From Dyadobacter sp. CY345 (GTDB lineage Bacteria; Bacteroidota; Bacteroidia; Cytophagales; Spirosomataceae), in contig NZ_JAKFFS010000008.1 of the NCBI RefSeq assembly GCF_021502725.1, positions 62,001 through 126,000 on the forward strand: a stretch of DNA of 64,000 nucleotides. The letters run 5' to 3'. The translations under genes and the position numbers were made by a program. The notes beneath the pieces were generated by a model. That model saw nothing but the letters and a program-made list of their open reading frames with translations. It was not told where the DNA came from and did no database searches. Positions 43,600 to 52,703 of the stretch are shown piece after piece (within the stretch, counting starts at the first letter, position 1; the number at the start of each line of letters is the position of its first letter).

Positions 43600-44397
43600 A
43601 TGAAAATGAAAGGCAGAAGCGTAATTGTCTACAACGTTTACGCGCCAACAAATGTGATTTGCATGCTGCGCCCACGGCGGCAAAATGGGCAATCAATTAT
43701 TGAAGAAGGATTTAATATTGAACCGTCCGTTCCTTTTTCCGAATACACAGATTTATACGGAAATTCTTGTCAAAGATTCGTTTTACCGACCGGCCAGGTT
43801 ACAATTTCCACAGAAGTTCAGGCTCAGGTTAACGCCACAAAGAAAATACCTTCGCCGGTTCCGGGATATATTCTTGTAGGAGATCTTCCCGATGAAATTA
43901 TGTATTACATTCTTCCGAGCCGTTATTGTCAGTCCGACTTAAAGGAACTTACGGATCTGGCTTTTCAGATCGCCGGTAACTTTGTTCCGGGTTACGATCA
44001 GGTCGAGGAAATCAGGAAGTGGATTCATAATAATGTAAAATATCAGTACGGTGTATCCGATTCTACAACAACGGCAATGGATACTGCGAGAAATCGTATA
44101 GGTGTCTGTCGTGACTTCACGCACTTAGCAATTTCGCTTTGCCGGGCGCTAAGTATTCCTGCAAAGATGACGGTCGGGTATCTGGACAAGTTACAGGAGA
44201 TGGACCTTCACGCATGGTTTGAAGTTTACATCGGTGGCGAGTGGTATACGTTTGACGCGGTTCAGGAAGTTACCGAGGGGTATCGTATCGAAATCGCACA
44301 TGGTCGCGACGCTGCGGACGTGGCGATGATTACACAATTTGGGAATGCTACCTTACAATCGCTTCATGTAGAAGTCAATCTTTTGGAAGCAGAATAG
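43600..44397 (+). CDS. Transglutaminase-like cysteine protein
   Basis: The 265-residue protein has an N-terminal beta part (about 10-85) and a transglutaminase core with Cys 170 (IGVCRDFTHL), His 204 (LHAWFEV) and Asp 219 (FDAVQ), the complete triad. No signal is present, so it is cytoplasmic. Family knowledge: such bacterial enzymes are usually proteases or amidases rather than cross-linkers. The upstream NxxxYQYGVSDSTTTAMDT stretch is typical of the group. Confidence 0.88.
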   Translation: MKMKGRSVIVYNVYAPTNVICMLRPRRQNGQSIIEEGFNIEPSVPFSEYTDLYGNSCQRFVLPTGQVTISTEVQAQVNATKKIPSPVPGYILVGDLPDEIMYYILPSRYCQSDLKELTDLAFQIAGNFVPGYDQVEEIRKWIHNNVKYQYGVSDSTTTAMDTARNRIGVCRDFTHLAISLCRALSIPAKMTVGYLDKLQEMDLHAWFEVYIGGEWYTFDAVQEVTEGYRIEIAHGRDAADVAMITQFGNATLQSLHVEVNLLEAE

Positions 44398-44478
44398 ATT
44401 TTCCGGATTAGACATTTTGTTTGAACAGATATTTAAAAACTTATGCAACTATGCTACGAATACTGACACCAGCCATCA

Positions 44479-45597
44479 ATGAGTAATATTTTTAGGGGCA
44501 GAATCACCGGCCAGGACGGTGCCGATTCACAAGGGGAGCTTCGTTATCCTTTTTACATCAAAGTGCCGATTATATTAATTGGACTTTATCTTTTGTTTTA
44601 CATTGCCTGGCTTTTGCAGGATGTTATCGTGCCTTTTGCTTTCGCAGGTTTGCTCGCGATTTTGTTGAATCCGGTGTTCAATTTCTTTGTCAAACGAAAA
44701 GTTAATAAGATCGTTGCCATTGTATTGACAATTCTGCTGGCTGTGCTGGTACTTGCGATCGTACTATTCTTTCTTTCGGCGCAGATTGCTCAGTTCGGAG
44801 AAATGTTGCCCCAGTTGGAAAAGAAATCTTTGTCTCTGTTTCATGATCTTCAGGAGTGGTTGACTTCTCAGTTTGGAATATCTACCGAGCGGCAGATGAG
44901 TATGGCAAAAGACGCTATGAACGGCGGCAAAGCCTATATTGGAAAGACGCTTGACACGCTTGTTGGTATGTTAACTTTCTTCGTGTTAATTCCGCTTTAC
45001 ATATTTTTGCTTCTACTTTATAAGCCGTTAATCCTGAACTTTATATATGAAGTTTTTGAAGAGGATAATGAAGAGCAGGTAGCCGAGATTTTACAGGAAA
45101 CAAAAAGCGCTGTTCAAAGCTACATCGTAGGATTGCTGATCGAAACGTTAATAATCGCTGCTTTAAATTCAGGAGCTCTATTACTTTTGGGCGTAAAATA
45201 CGCAGTTTTGTTGGGCGTTATCGGAGCAATTCTTAACCTGATACCGTATATAGGCGGAATTGTCGCTATTGGTTTGCCGGTTTTAATGTCGTTGATTACC
45301 GGAGATAATTTTACTACGCCATTGCTTATTGTCGCAGCTTATACTTTGATTCAGTTTGCGGATAATAACATCATTGTCCCACGTGTAGTTTCTTCAAAAG
45401 TGTCAATTAATGCGCTGATTTCCATCCTCATAGTACTGCTCGGTGGGAATTTGTGGGGAGTGAGCGGGATGTTTTTATCCATCCCTTTGGTTGCAGTTTT
45501 AAAAATAATTTTCGATCGCATCGATGGACTTAAACCTTGGGGCAAACTGCTCGGAGATAAAATGCCGGAAGATGAACCGAAGGAAGCTGCGAGCTAA
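44479..45597 (+). CDS. AI-2E/PerM-family membrane transporter
   Basis: The 372-residue protein has about eight membrane helices (30-110, then 155-345) with a polar region in the middle (QLEKKSLSLFHDLQEWL). The IPYIGGIVAIGLPVLMSLITGD helix segment is typical of the family, and so is the C-terminal NNIIVPRVVSSKVSINALI pattern. Family knowledge: members export autoinducer-2 or act as Na+/H+ antiporters; no luxS is visible in this window, so the solute is open. Confidence 0.9.
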   Translation: MSNIFRGRITGQDGADSQGELRYPFYIKVPIILIGLYLLFYIAWLLQDVIVPFAFAGLLAILLNPVFNFFVKRKVNKIVAIVLTILLAVLVLAIVLFFLSAQIAQFGEMLPQLEKKSLSLFHDLQEWLTSQFGISTERQMSMAKDAMNGGKAYIGKTLDTLVGMLTFFVLIPLYIFLLLLYKPLILNFIYEVFEEDNEEQVAEILQETKSAVQSYIVGLLIETLIIAALNSGALLLLGVKYAVLLGVIGAILNLIPYIGGIVAIGLPVLMSLITGDNFTTPLLIVAAYTLIQFADNNIIVPRVVSSKVSINALISILIVLLGGNLWGVSGMFLSIPLVAVLKIIFDRIDGLKPWGKLLGDKMPEDEPKEAAS

Positions 45598-45649
45598 CTG
45601 TTAAATAATAGCAAAGAGCTCGAAAAGAATTTTATAGCACGATTATTTT

Positions 45650-45696
45650 AGGCCAGTCTGAAATTGTAAAAAACAATTCGGCTGGCCTGATTTATT
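45650..45696 (+). terminator. Terminator hairpin before the FAD protein gene
   Basis: AGGCCAG pairs with CTGGCCT, and an inner GAAATTGT pairs imperfectly with ACAATTC, followed by a TTTATTTT run. It lies about 50 bases after the transporter stop and 12 before the next ATG. Confidence 0.7.
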
Positions 45697-45707
45697 TTAA
45701 CCTATAT

Positions 45708-47228
45708 ATGCAACCAACAAATATTACGATTATCGGTGGAGGTGCCTGCGGCATTTCACTTTTCATTGAGCTCTTTCTTCAACTTAGAATCGCCAATTCC
45801 CATAATAAAGTTTCCATTACAATTATCGAAGAAAACGAAGAAGTCGGGAAAGGACTCGCGTTTGGCACGAAGCAGCCTGGACATATTCTCAATACACAAG
45901 CGGATTTGATGGGAATCCATTTTGCTGAACCTGCACATTTTAGTGAATGGCTCAAAAAACATGATTCAAAGATCGGTGACGAAGTGGTTGACAACCAGGG
46001 AGAGGATCAGGCTTTTACTACCAGGAGACTTTACGGAGATTACTTGAAAGACCAGTTTGATCACTATTTCGAGTTGGCAAAAAAAGAAGGAATGACTGTC
46101 GATCTGATTAACGCCAGCGCAATTGATATTGAAAAAGAAGGTGAAGGTTTCAATATTCAATTATCTGACGGAAATAGCAAGTCCGCAGACTTTGTTGTGT
46201 TAGCTGCTGGTACCCCGGTCGCCAATATGTATGAAGAACTTAACGACAAAAAGAACTATTTCGATTCTCCATGGCCATCATCCAAGATTTTGGACAATGT
46301 TCCCCGAAATGAAAATGTCGGTATATTAGGTTCCAGTTTAAGTGCAATTGATGCATTGATGACTTTGGCGGATAATCATCATCAAGGCCAAATTACATTT
46401 TACTCGCTCGATGGTCTGATGCCCAGGGTACAGGTTGAAAAACCAAAACCTTATACTTGTGAATTTCTGACGGTAAGTAACCTGCACAAAATTCAAAGAG
46501 AAGAGTTAAGAAGCCCTTCCATTTTTGAAGTCTTTCGCTTATTTATGAATGAGGCTGAAAATTATGCCGAGGTTAAGATCGACTGGAAAAAGACAGGACG
46601 TGAAGGTATCAGAGCTTCAACACTTTTGAAAGCGGATATCAAAATATCTGAAAACGGGGGTGATGCACTTATGAACATCCCTTATGCGCTACGCTACGAA
46701 AGTTCCCAAATGTGGAAATTACTTGACGAAGCTGGCAAGCTGAGCTTTAAGAAATGGCTTGGCAGTTATTGGGCAGTCAACAGGCACTGCATGCCACTTG
46801 TGAATGCAAAACGGATTGAGAAACTATTTGATAGCGGTCAGCTTCAAGTGATTCCCAAACTAAGCGATGTTGTTTTTGACGAAACGGACGGAACATTTGT
46901 ATTGACCTGCAAAAAGAAGACAAGCAAGGAAAAGTATCTGATCAATGCAACCGGACCTGCGTCCGGCGTGAAAGATATGAAATCGGATTTGATTCAGAAT
47001 CTGGCAAAACATAACCTTATTGAGCCAGAAAAAGCGGGTGGTATTAAGATCAATACCCAAACAATGCAGATCATTAATGATGGGAAGTCCTGCCCGAATT
47101 TTTACGCACTTGGTCATCTTGCCAATGGACTTTTGTTGGACGTGAACGCCGTGTGGTATAATGTCAGAACAATTGGAAATCTTAGCCAGCATCTTATAAA
47201 TCGCATAACGGGTGAAAATTCTCTTTAA
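45708..47228 (+). CDS. FAD/NAD(P)-binding protein (FAD_NAD_binding family)
   Basis: At 506 residues it begins with a Rossmann FAD motif (ITIIGGGACGISLFIEL, near 6-22) and an IIEENEEVGKGLAFG stretch near 40-55. A second GxGxxG-like segment (VGILGSSLSAIDALMTL) lies near 205-220, and a C-terminal part near 450-500 carries FYALGHLANG. This matches PF13454 proteins, which are poorly characterised monooxygenase-like flavoproteins. The next gene starts inside its last 17 bases, so they form one operon with the AEC transporter. Confidence 0.88.
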   Translation: MQPTNITIIGGGACGISLFIELFLQLRIANSHNKVSITIIEENEEVGKGLAFGTKQPGHILNTQADLMGIHFAEPAHFSEWLKKHDSKIGDEVVDNQGEDQAFTTRRLYGDYLKDQFDHYFELAKKEGMTVDLINASAIDIEKEGEGFNIQLSDGNSKSADFVVLAAGTPVANMYEELNDKKNYFDSPWPSSKILDNVPRNENVGILGSSLSAIDALMTLADNHHQGQITFYSLDGLMPRVQVEKPKPYTCEFLTVSNLHKIQREELRSPSIFEVFRLFMNEAENYAEVKIDWKKTGREGIRASTLLKADIKISENGGDALMNIPYALRYESSQMWKLLDEAGKLSFKKWLGSYWAVNRHCMPLVNAKRIEKLFDSGQLQVIPKLSDVVFDETDGTFVLTCKKKTSKEKYLINATGPASGVKDMKSDLIQNLAKHNLIEPEKAGGIKINTQTMQIINDGKSCPNFYALGHLANGLLLDVNAVWYNVRTIGNLSQHLINRITGENSL

Positions 47229-48126
47229 ATTATATTCAGAGCTTCTGCCTGTTATGGCATTTATTCCGATAGGATACTTCGTCAAAAAGTGGATAAAAGT
47301 CAAACCGGAATATGTCAGCGGACCGCTCATAAAAGTTCTTCTGCCACTTTTGGTGTTTTTCAACGTACTGGATGCCGAGGCTGAGAAACTATATATACTC
47401 CCGATTTTTACGTTTTTGCTGGCTTTGGCCATGATTCCTGCCGCTAATATTGCACATAAATATTTTGCAAAAGACTCAAATCCGTTGTTGCTGCGAAGTT
47501 CTTTCTCGTTTTTCAATATCGCTTTTTTTGGAATTCCTACGGTTACTGCACTTTATGGAGAAGATAAAGTGAGCGCACTGATCTGTATTTATCTTGGTTC
47601 AGCGCTTTATGGCGATACAATTGGTTATTACCAAGTAGCAAAAACGAATCATTCTCCGAAAAAGGCGTTGGTGGAAGTGCTAAAAATTCCATTTCTGTAT
47701 GTTTTGATAGCTGCTGTAATCAGTAAAGTTTTCGAAGCTGAAACACCGGATTTTATGGAGCCAATCCTGAAAGTGATCAGCTTGGTTGTATCCTGTGCAG
47801 GTATGCTGATCGTTGGTTTTCAACTTTCCGATGTTAAATTTAAAAATTTGGAATTGGGTTATTTTGGTAAAATTCTTGGTTTTCGAACAGTGGCTGCTGT
47901 TCTGATACTCGGCTTGCTTATGCTTGCTGAATATTTTATTTTTAAGGTGCTTGACGACACAGATTATAAAATGCTCCTTCTGGTGTCACTTTTTCCTGTC
48001 GCGGCCAATGTCACGGTTTTTGCTTCTTTCCTTAAAACTGAGGAAGAGCAGTCTTCTTTATTGGTATTTTTGTCAGCGATGCTGTCACTTGTGCTGGTAT
48101 CGGTTGCGGCTTTGTTTCTCAGTTAA
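47212..48126 (+). CDS. AEC-family (auxin efflux carrier-like) transporter
   Basis: The 304-residue protein starts with GTG inside the end of the upstream gene and has about ten hydrophobic helices. The PIGYFVKKWIKVKPEYVSGPL opening (split in the family signature), the NIAFFGIPTVTALYG segment and the GFQLSDVKFK loop fit PF03547. Family knowledge: bacterial AEC proteins export small organic acids such as malate. Coupling to an FAD protein and a glycosidase suggests that it serves a product of one of them. Confidence 0.85.
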   Translation: MKILFKLYSELLPVMAFIPIGYFVKKWIKVKPEYVSGPLIKVLLPLLVFFNVLDAEAEKLYILPIFTFLLALAMIPAANIAHKYFAKDSNPLLLRSSFSFFNIAFFGIPTVTALYGEDKVSALICIYLGSALYGDTIGYYQVAKTNHSPKKALVEVLKIPFLYVLIAAVISKVFEAETPDFMEPILKVISLVVSCAGMLIVGFQLSDVKFKNLELGYFGKILGFRTVAAVLILGLLMLAEYFIFKVLDDTDYKMLLLVSLFPVAANVTVFASFLKTEEEQSSLLVFLSAMLSLVLVSVAALFLS

Positions 48127-48180
48127 CATATCCTGAAAATCATGCGTGAGTAATTTTTTAAAAATCGGCTTGATTGAATC

Positions 48181-49578
48181 ATGGAAAAATTGAATTGGAT
48201 AAAGGTTTGTGACCAGGCTCCTTATTTCGAAGAGGAAGACGGGCTCAGCTGGACGCCAATTGGACAAAATGATGCGCTAACCTGGCCAGAATTACAGGGA
48301 TTATTTCTCAGGAAAAATGTAAAAGAAGTTGAGGATTATCTGGCCTATATTTCTTCACACGGCGTTACCTGCCTGCGCATTATGTTGGAATATTGTCAGA
48401 CAGAGAATCGTTATTTTGAGCGTCCGGTTGGGAATTTCCAGCGCAATATGGTCCAGTTCTGGGACGACCTTTTCCAACTTTGCGAAAAATACAACCTGCG
48501 TATTTTGCTTACGCCCTTCGATACTTTCTGGATGGTCAGACGATGGAATTTTCATCCTTACAACGCCAGAAACGGAGGTCCTTGCAAAAGTAAGTGGCAA
48601 TGGCTTAGCTCTCCTGAAACCAGGGAGGTTATAAAAAATCGTTTTGCTTTTGTTATTAATCGGTGGGGTGGAAGTGGCGTCATTTTTGGTTGGGATCTAT
48701 GGAATGAATTGCATCCCAGGCATAACCAGAAAAGGGTAGAGGGACTGTCCGATTTTATAACTGATTTGAGTACCTATGTCAGAGATCTTGAACAGGAATT
48801 ATACGGCAAAACCCATCTTCAGACGGTGTCTGTTTTTGCTCCGGACCTGGATAATCATGATATGCACGATATCGTTTATAAGCATCCAAACCTGGATTTT
48901 GCAAGCACCCATTTCTACAAACAACCAGAGATAGACAGTCCCAGAAATACCTATGATGCGGCCGTCACATCCGGAGCAATGGTGAATGAAGCATTGCTCC
49001 TGACGCCTGAATCAAGGCCATTTCTGGATAGTGAGCACGGCCCAATTTCTTTTTTTAGGCGGGCGCGCAGGAATTTGCCGGAAGATTTTGATGATAATTA
49101 TTTCCTTAATATGCAATGGGCGCATTTTGCTTCCGGCGCAGCTGGCGGAGGCATGCGCTGGCCTTACCGCCATCCGCATACCTTAACTCACGGAATGCGA
49201 CTTGCCCAAAAAAATCTGTCTGAATTTATTCAGCTGATACAGTGGAATAATTTCACCAGAATAAATCTGAATGATGTAGTTAAAGCGGATGATCCGGAAA
49301 TTACCGTTTTTGCCAGTGGAAATGCTTCCCAGACGATTATCTGGCTGATGCGGCGTCCGCTGAAAAACACAAAAGCAAGTGTTGGAAAATTAAATAATCA
49401 GAAGTTATGTTCAATCTCAGTCCCTAATCTGGCCAATGGAAGTTACCGCGTTTCGATATGGGATACTAATTCCGGTTTAGTTGAAAAACAAATTTTGACA
49501 AAGACTGAATCTTTCCTGAAAGTGGAAATTGAGTTTTTTGCCGACAATATTGCATTGGCGGTTACGGCCGTTATTTAA
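48181..49578 (+). CDS. Cytoplasmic GH5-like glycoside hydrolase
   Basis: The 465-residue protein has no signal peptide. A TIM-barrel cellulase-type layout is visible: HGVTCLRIMLEY near 60-71, the acid/base Glu 176 in GWDLWNELHP, and the likely nucleophile Glu 285 in FLDSEHGP. A C-terminal beta-sandwich follows (about 385-465). The WNE and SEHG motifs fit clan A family 5-like enzymes, including mannanase types. The lack of a signal suggests it works on imported oligosaccharide. It ends 8 bases into the convergent acyl-CoA-dehydrogenase-like gene. Confidence 0.82.
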   Translation: MEKLNWIKVCDQAPYFEEEDGLSWTPIGQNDALTWPELQGLFLRKNVKEVEDYLAYISSHGVTCLRIMLEYCQTENRYFERPVGNFQRNMVQFWDDLFQLCEKYNLRILLTPFDTFWMVRRWNFHPYNARNGGPCKSKWQWLSSPETREVIKNRFAFVINRWGGSGVIFGWDLWNELHPRHNQKRVEGLSDFITDLSTYVRDLEQELYGKTHLQTVSVFAPDLDNHDMHDIVYKHPNLDFASTHFYKQPEIDSPRNTYDAAVTSGAMVNEALLLTPESRPFLDSEHGPISFFRRARRNLPEDFDDNYFLNMQWAHFASGAAGGGMRWPYRHPHTLTHGMRLAQKNLSEFIQLIQWNNFTRINLNDVVKADDPEITVFASGNASQTIIWLMRRPLKNTKASVGKLNNQKLCSISVPNLANGSYRVSIWDTNSGLVEKQILTKTESFLKVEIEFFADNIALAVTAVI

Positions 49579-50698
49579 CTACTTGCGGCTCCCAAAGTTT
49601 TTTAATTTCAGGTTTTTTGAAGACAAAATCACCTACTGAAACAAGTGAAGCGTCGGGAGCGGGCTGACGGAGATAGGTCGTAAGATCTCGATGGATTCTT
49701 TCCAGATTTTCAGGTCGAAGAAGTCCACGGGCTCCGACAGAACGTTCGGACAATGCCATACACCGGATACAAATTTCTTCAATCATACTTCTGGCCATGT
49801 TGACGTAGGCAATAATCTGGTCGCTGTCGTATTTTCCTGACTGAATCTTATCCGCCGCTTCTTTCATCCACAGATTTCCAGTTTCAATCAAGAAAGACAT
49901 TTCTGCAATTCTTGCCTTCTGAAACGTATCTTCGGTTCTGTTTATTGATTTTAATAATTGATGTGTTTCTTCCAGGACAGCTTCTGCGCCACCAAGCTGA
50001 ACCGAGCAGAAACGGATGGCGCCGGATGAAAAATGTGGCTGTTTGTAATAATCATTTGGAGCTCCGAGAAAGTTGTCCTTACTAAGAATAATTCCTGTAA
50101 AATCCATTCTGAAACTTGCCGAAGCGCGCATACCCAAAGGCCGCCAGAATGATTTATCCTGCCTGATCGCCGCAACTTTTTCTGTTGGAATAATGCACAT
50201 TTGCCAGCCTCTGACACTTGGAGATTTTAATTCGGCTGTAACCAACGGCCGCTGGATTTGATCACCACCTGAACAAAATGTTTTTGAGCCTTGTAATATA
50301 AAATTCCCGTCTGCACGCTCGTGGGCAAAAAGACCATCCTGATCCTGCGTGTTCCAGACGCCAAATAGTTTTTGTGAATCAGTTACTTCATCATACCAAC
50401 GCTTTTTCTGAGCCGTAGTTCCATATATATCAATCAATTGAAGAGCATTCATGTGACCTTCAAATATTCTGCCGACGGGGAGGCTTGCCTTGCCGATCGA
50501 TTTCAGCAACGTGAAATTGTCAACCAGACTGTCTGATTTGAACGATAATTTTCCCGGCTTGATCTGTTGAGATAAAAGTCCGGCCTGACGCATTTCTCTA
50601 AATTCTTCGATCGGAAAATTTCCGTCGGTATCACTCAGTGCTGCGAAGTGCTTGATTCGGCGTAAGACTGGATCAAAATCGGGATGGTTCGAAAACAT
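49571..50698 (-). CDS. Acyl-CoA dehydrogenase-like flavoprotein (monooxygenase-type subgroup)
   Basis: At 375 residues it follows the three-part fold: N-terminal helices (RQAGLLSQQIKPGK), a middle beta domain (GVWNTQDQDGLFAHERADGNFILQG, split over two strands) and a C-terminal helical domain with SVGARGLLRPENLERIHRDLTTYLRQ. That ending matches the Acyl-CoA_dh_2 subgroup (DszC/HpaB-like flavoprotein monooxygenases) rather than fatty-acid dehydrogenases, and no catalytic Glu in the usual position is evident. It is convergent with the GH5-like gene, overlapping by 8 bases. Substrate unknown. Confidence 0.8.
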   Translation of the reverse strand: MFSNHPDFDPVLRRIKHFAALSDTDGNFPIEEFREMRQAGLLSQQIKPGKLSFKSDSLVDNFTLLKSIGKASLPVGRIFEGHMNALQLIDIYGTTAQKKRWYDEVTDSQKLFGVWNTQDQDGLFAHERADGNFILQGSKTFCSGGDQIQRPLVTAELKSPSVRGWQMCIIPTEKVAAIRQDKSFWRPLGMRASASFRMDFTGIILSKDNFLGAPNDYYKQPHFSSGAIRFCSVQLGGAEAVLEETHQLLKSINRTEDTFQKARIAEMSFLIETGNLWMKEAADKIQSGKYDSDQIIAYVNMARSMIEEICIRCMALSERSVGARGLLRPENLERIHRDLTTYLRQPAPDASLVSVGDFVFKKPEIKKLWEPQVVK

Positions 50699-50783
50699 AT
50701 GGTTGAGCTGGCAAAAGCAGAATGGGCTTTTACCAGCTTAACTTAATAGAATCATACCCGACAAAGATGATCTGTAATATCGC

Positions 50784-51242
50784 TTATTTACAAGGAACTT
50801 TCGATAAAATCAGGCCGTCGAACCGCACTTGGTCTGGTTTCGAGAATACAATTTTCCCGTTTTGTTCGATATGTTCACCAGAAGCTTGAATCAACAATGT
50901 ATCGTTTCGTAGAAATATTACCTGCTGCACACTTTCGGAAGTTGCTGTTTTGAATGTGCACATCGCTTTCAACGTATCTCCAAACATTTTTCCAAAAAAC
51001 GAGCCGTTATTTTCATCTTTTTCATAAAGTTTGTAGCCAAGACTGCCTTTAATACTGTCGCCATACATGAGCGCATTCATCATAACCGTATCCTTTTTCA
51101 GTATTGAGGAGTAACAGATATTGAAAGTACTGTCTCTGTCAGAACTTTTCGTATCAAGTGCCGAGTTCTGCGTGGGACTTGAATTGCATGAGGCAAGTAA
51201 AAAAGCCGTGAGCACGGATAAAGGAAAAAGTGATTTTTTCAT
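50784..51242 (-). CDS. Hypothetical lipoprotein, 152 aa
   Basis: The lipobox LASC is at about 16-19, followed by a Ser/Asn tether and a small beta-rich domain (CYSSILKKDTVMMNALMYGD, SGEHIEQNGKIVFSKPDQVRF in pieces). It may be co-transcribed with the flavoprotein gene 85 bases downstream on the same strand. I do not recognise the family. Confidence 0.7.
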   Translation of the reverse strand: MKKSLFPLSVLTAFLLASCNSSPTQNSALDTKSSDRDSTFNICYSSILKKDTVMMNALMYGDSIKGSLGYKLYEKDENNGSFFGKMFGDTLKAMCTFKTATSESVQQVIFLRNDTLLIQASGEHIEQNGKIVFSKPDQVRFDGLILSKVPCK

Positions 51243-51495
51243 ACGTTGTTAGTTTGTGATCATGATTTTGCCGGTCCGTAGTTTCGGATTCTAAAGCTTT
51301 GCAAAAATGAGCTAACCTTACAGCGGGAAATATGACCCGGCAACGCTGAGTTTATGATTATAGTCATTTTTAAATAAATCGTGGATTTGAAATCACTTGG
51401 ATCAGTTGAATTGGGAACAAAGATCCTTAAATGACTGTATCATTCATGTAGCTGAAAAAAAACTGGGTTGTCGGAAATTACCGATTATTTGTTCA

Positions 51496-52086
51496 ATGAC
51501 GATGAGAAATGTATTATTGACCTGTTATATTTTTTGCTTTTTCACCGTAAAGGCGCAGACTGGCGTCGATAAATTCGATTTGCGCGTGCTGCAAAAAATA
51601 GAAACAACACGGTCAGAAAATCAGACAAGGATTTTGAAAGGTATTTCTGACGCAAATAATTATGTAAATCTCGCTGTGCCAGCCGGACTTCTTATCGGCG
51701 GAATAATTGATCAGAATAAAGATATGCGTCAAAATGCATTTTATATAGCAAGCAGCACAGCATCGACTGCAATCTTGAATTTCGCATTGAAGGCTATTTT
51801 CAAACGACCGAGGCCATTTTTGGTACATATAAGCCTCACGCCGATAACGAGACCGTCCCAATATTCCTTCCCATCAGGGCACACCTCTGCGTCTTTCAGT
51901 ACGGCGACGGCTCTTACGATGGCATATCCAAAATGGTATGTTGCTGCGCCTTCTTTCATTTGGGCGAGCACTGTCGGATATTCCCGCATGTATTTGGGCG
52001 TTCATAACCCTTCTGATGTTGCGGCAGGGGCCTTATTGGGGGCTGGTACTGCAATAGGTTTCGGGTTTATTCGGCCAAAGGATTAG
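51496..52086 (+). CDS. PAP2-family phosphatase, exported
   Basis: The start at 51496 gives 196 residues with a signal sequence (RNVLLTCYIFCFFTVKAQ); a longer frame from 51397 lacks it. The PAP2 motifs are complete: KAIFKRPRP (domain 1), PSGHTS (domain 2) and SRMYLGVHNPSD (domain 3). Family knowledge: such acid phosphatases act on lipid or sugar phosphates in the periplasm or membrane. Few membrane helices are present, so a periplasmic soluble or anchored form is likely. Confidence 0.88.
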   Translation: MTMRNVLLTCYIFCFFTVKAQTGVDKFDLRVLQKIETTRSENQTRILKGISDANNYVNLAVPAGLLIGGIIDQNKDMRQNAFYIASSTASTAILNFALKAIFKRPRPFLVHISLTPITRPSQYSFPSGHTSASFSTATALTMAYPKWYVAAPSFIWASTVGYSRMYLGVHNPSDVAAGALLGAGTAIGFGFIRPKD

Positions 52087-52266
52087 GTCACTTTTTTGAT
52101 GACAACTTGGCACTAATTTAGCGCAGGAAGCAAACTATTTTTGTTTTTATCTGGAATTTTTTCGAAGTAAGATTTTCTAGTTTGACAACGTAAAGTTTAC
52201 AATTTCGTCATCTTGGTATTTTAAAAATAGAGCAACTTGCAGTGTCTAACATTATTTATCCCGGAT

Positions 52267-52521
52267 ATGAATTTGAAAAAGGAATCACTGGAAACTGTCA
52301 TTGCAAAAGCTATTGAATCATCGCTTGCGCCTTCTTATGTATTATCTGACAAGGCGAAAAAGCGAATTGAAAAATCCGCCGAAAAACTTGGCGAGAAGCT
52401 ATCTGAATTGTTTGAAAAAGAAAAGAAGAAGGCACTAAAGAAAGCGGATGAGAAGGTAAAAGAGAAAAAGCCGATTACAGAATCTGAAAAGGATACTGGC
52501 AAGGATTTGTCGGATCAATAA
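52267..52521 (+). CDS. Small lysine-rich coiled-coil protein, 84 aa
   Basis: From the ATG at 52267 the product is almost wholly helical and charged (KESLETVIAKAIES, then KAKKRIEKSAEKLGEKLSEL, KKALKKADEKVKEKK). No signal or membrane helix is present. It looks like a small coiled-coil or nucleic-acid-binding protein of unknown function. Confidence 0.65.
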   Translation: MNLKKESLETVIAKAIESSLAPSYVLSDKAKKRIEKSAEKLGEKLSELFEKEKKKALKKADEKVKEKKPITESEKDTGKDLSDQ

Positions 52522-52538
52522 TTTTTTTGAGCAGATTC

Positions 52539-52572
52539 CGCGTCCGGTCCAGTTTACTGCTGACCGGATGCG
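52539..52572 (+). terminator. GC-rich hairpin after the lysine-rich gene
   Basis: CGCGTCCGGTC pairs with GACCGGATGCG (one G-U pair) across a 12-nt loop, 17 bases past the stop. Only a short T run follows. Confidence 0.6.
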
Positions 52573-52703
52573 ATTTGTTGATTTCAACAACACCTTTCTA
52601 GAAGAATTTTATAGCACTGCGAAATACCCTTATCAATAAGGTAAGGGATTTTTGAACGGATGGCATTAACTTGCGATCAGATTCAATCGTTGGGAAAATT
52701 GTT

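Noticed and set aside
49571..50698. Calling this a fatty-acid acyl-CoA dehydrogenase
   Set aside because: The C-terminal part matches the monooxygenase-type subgroup and the usual catalytic Glu is not seen.
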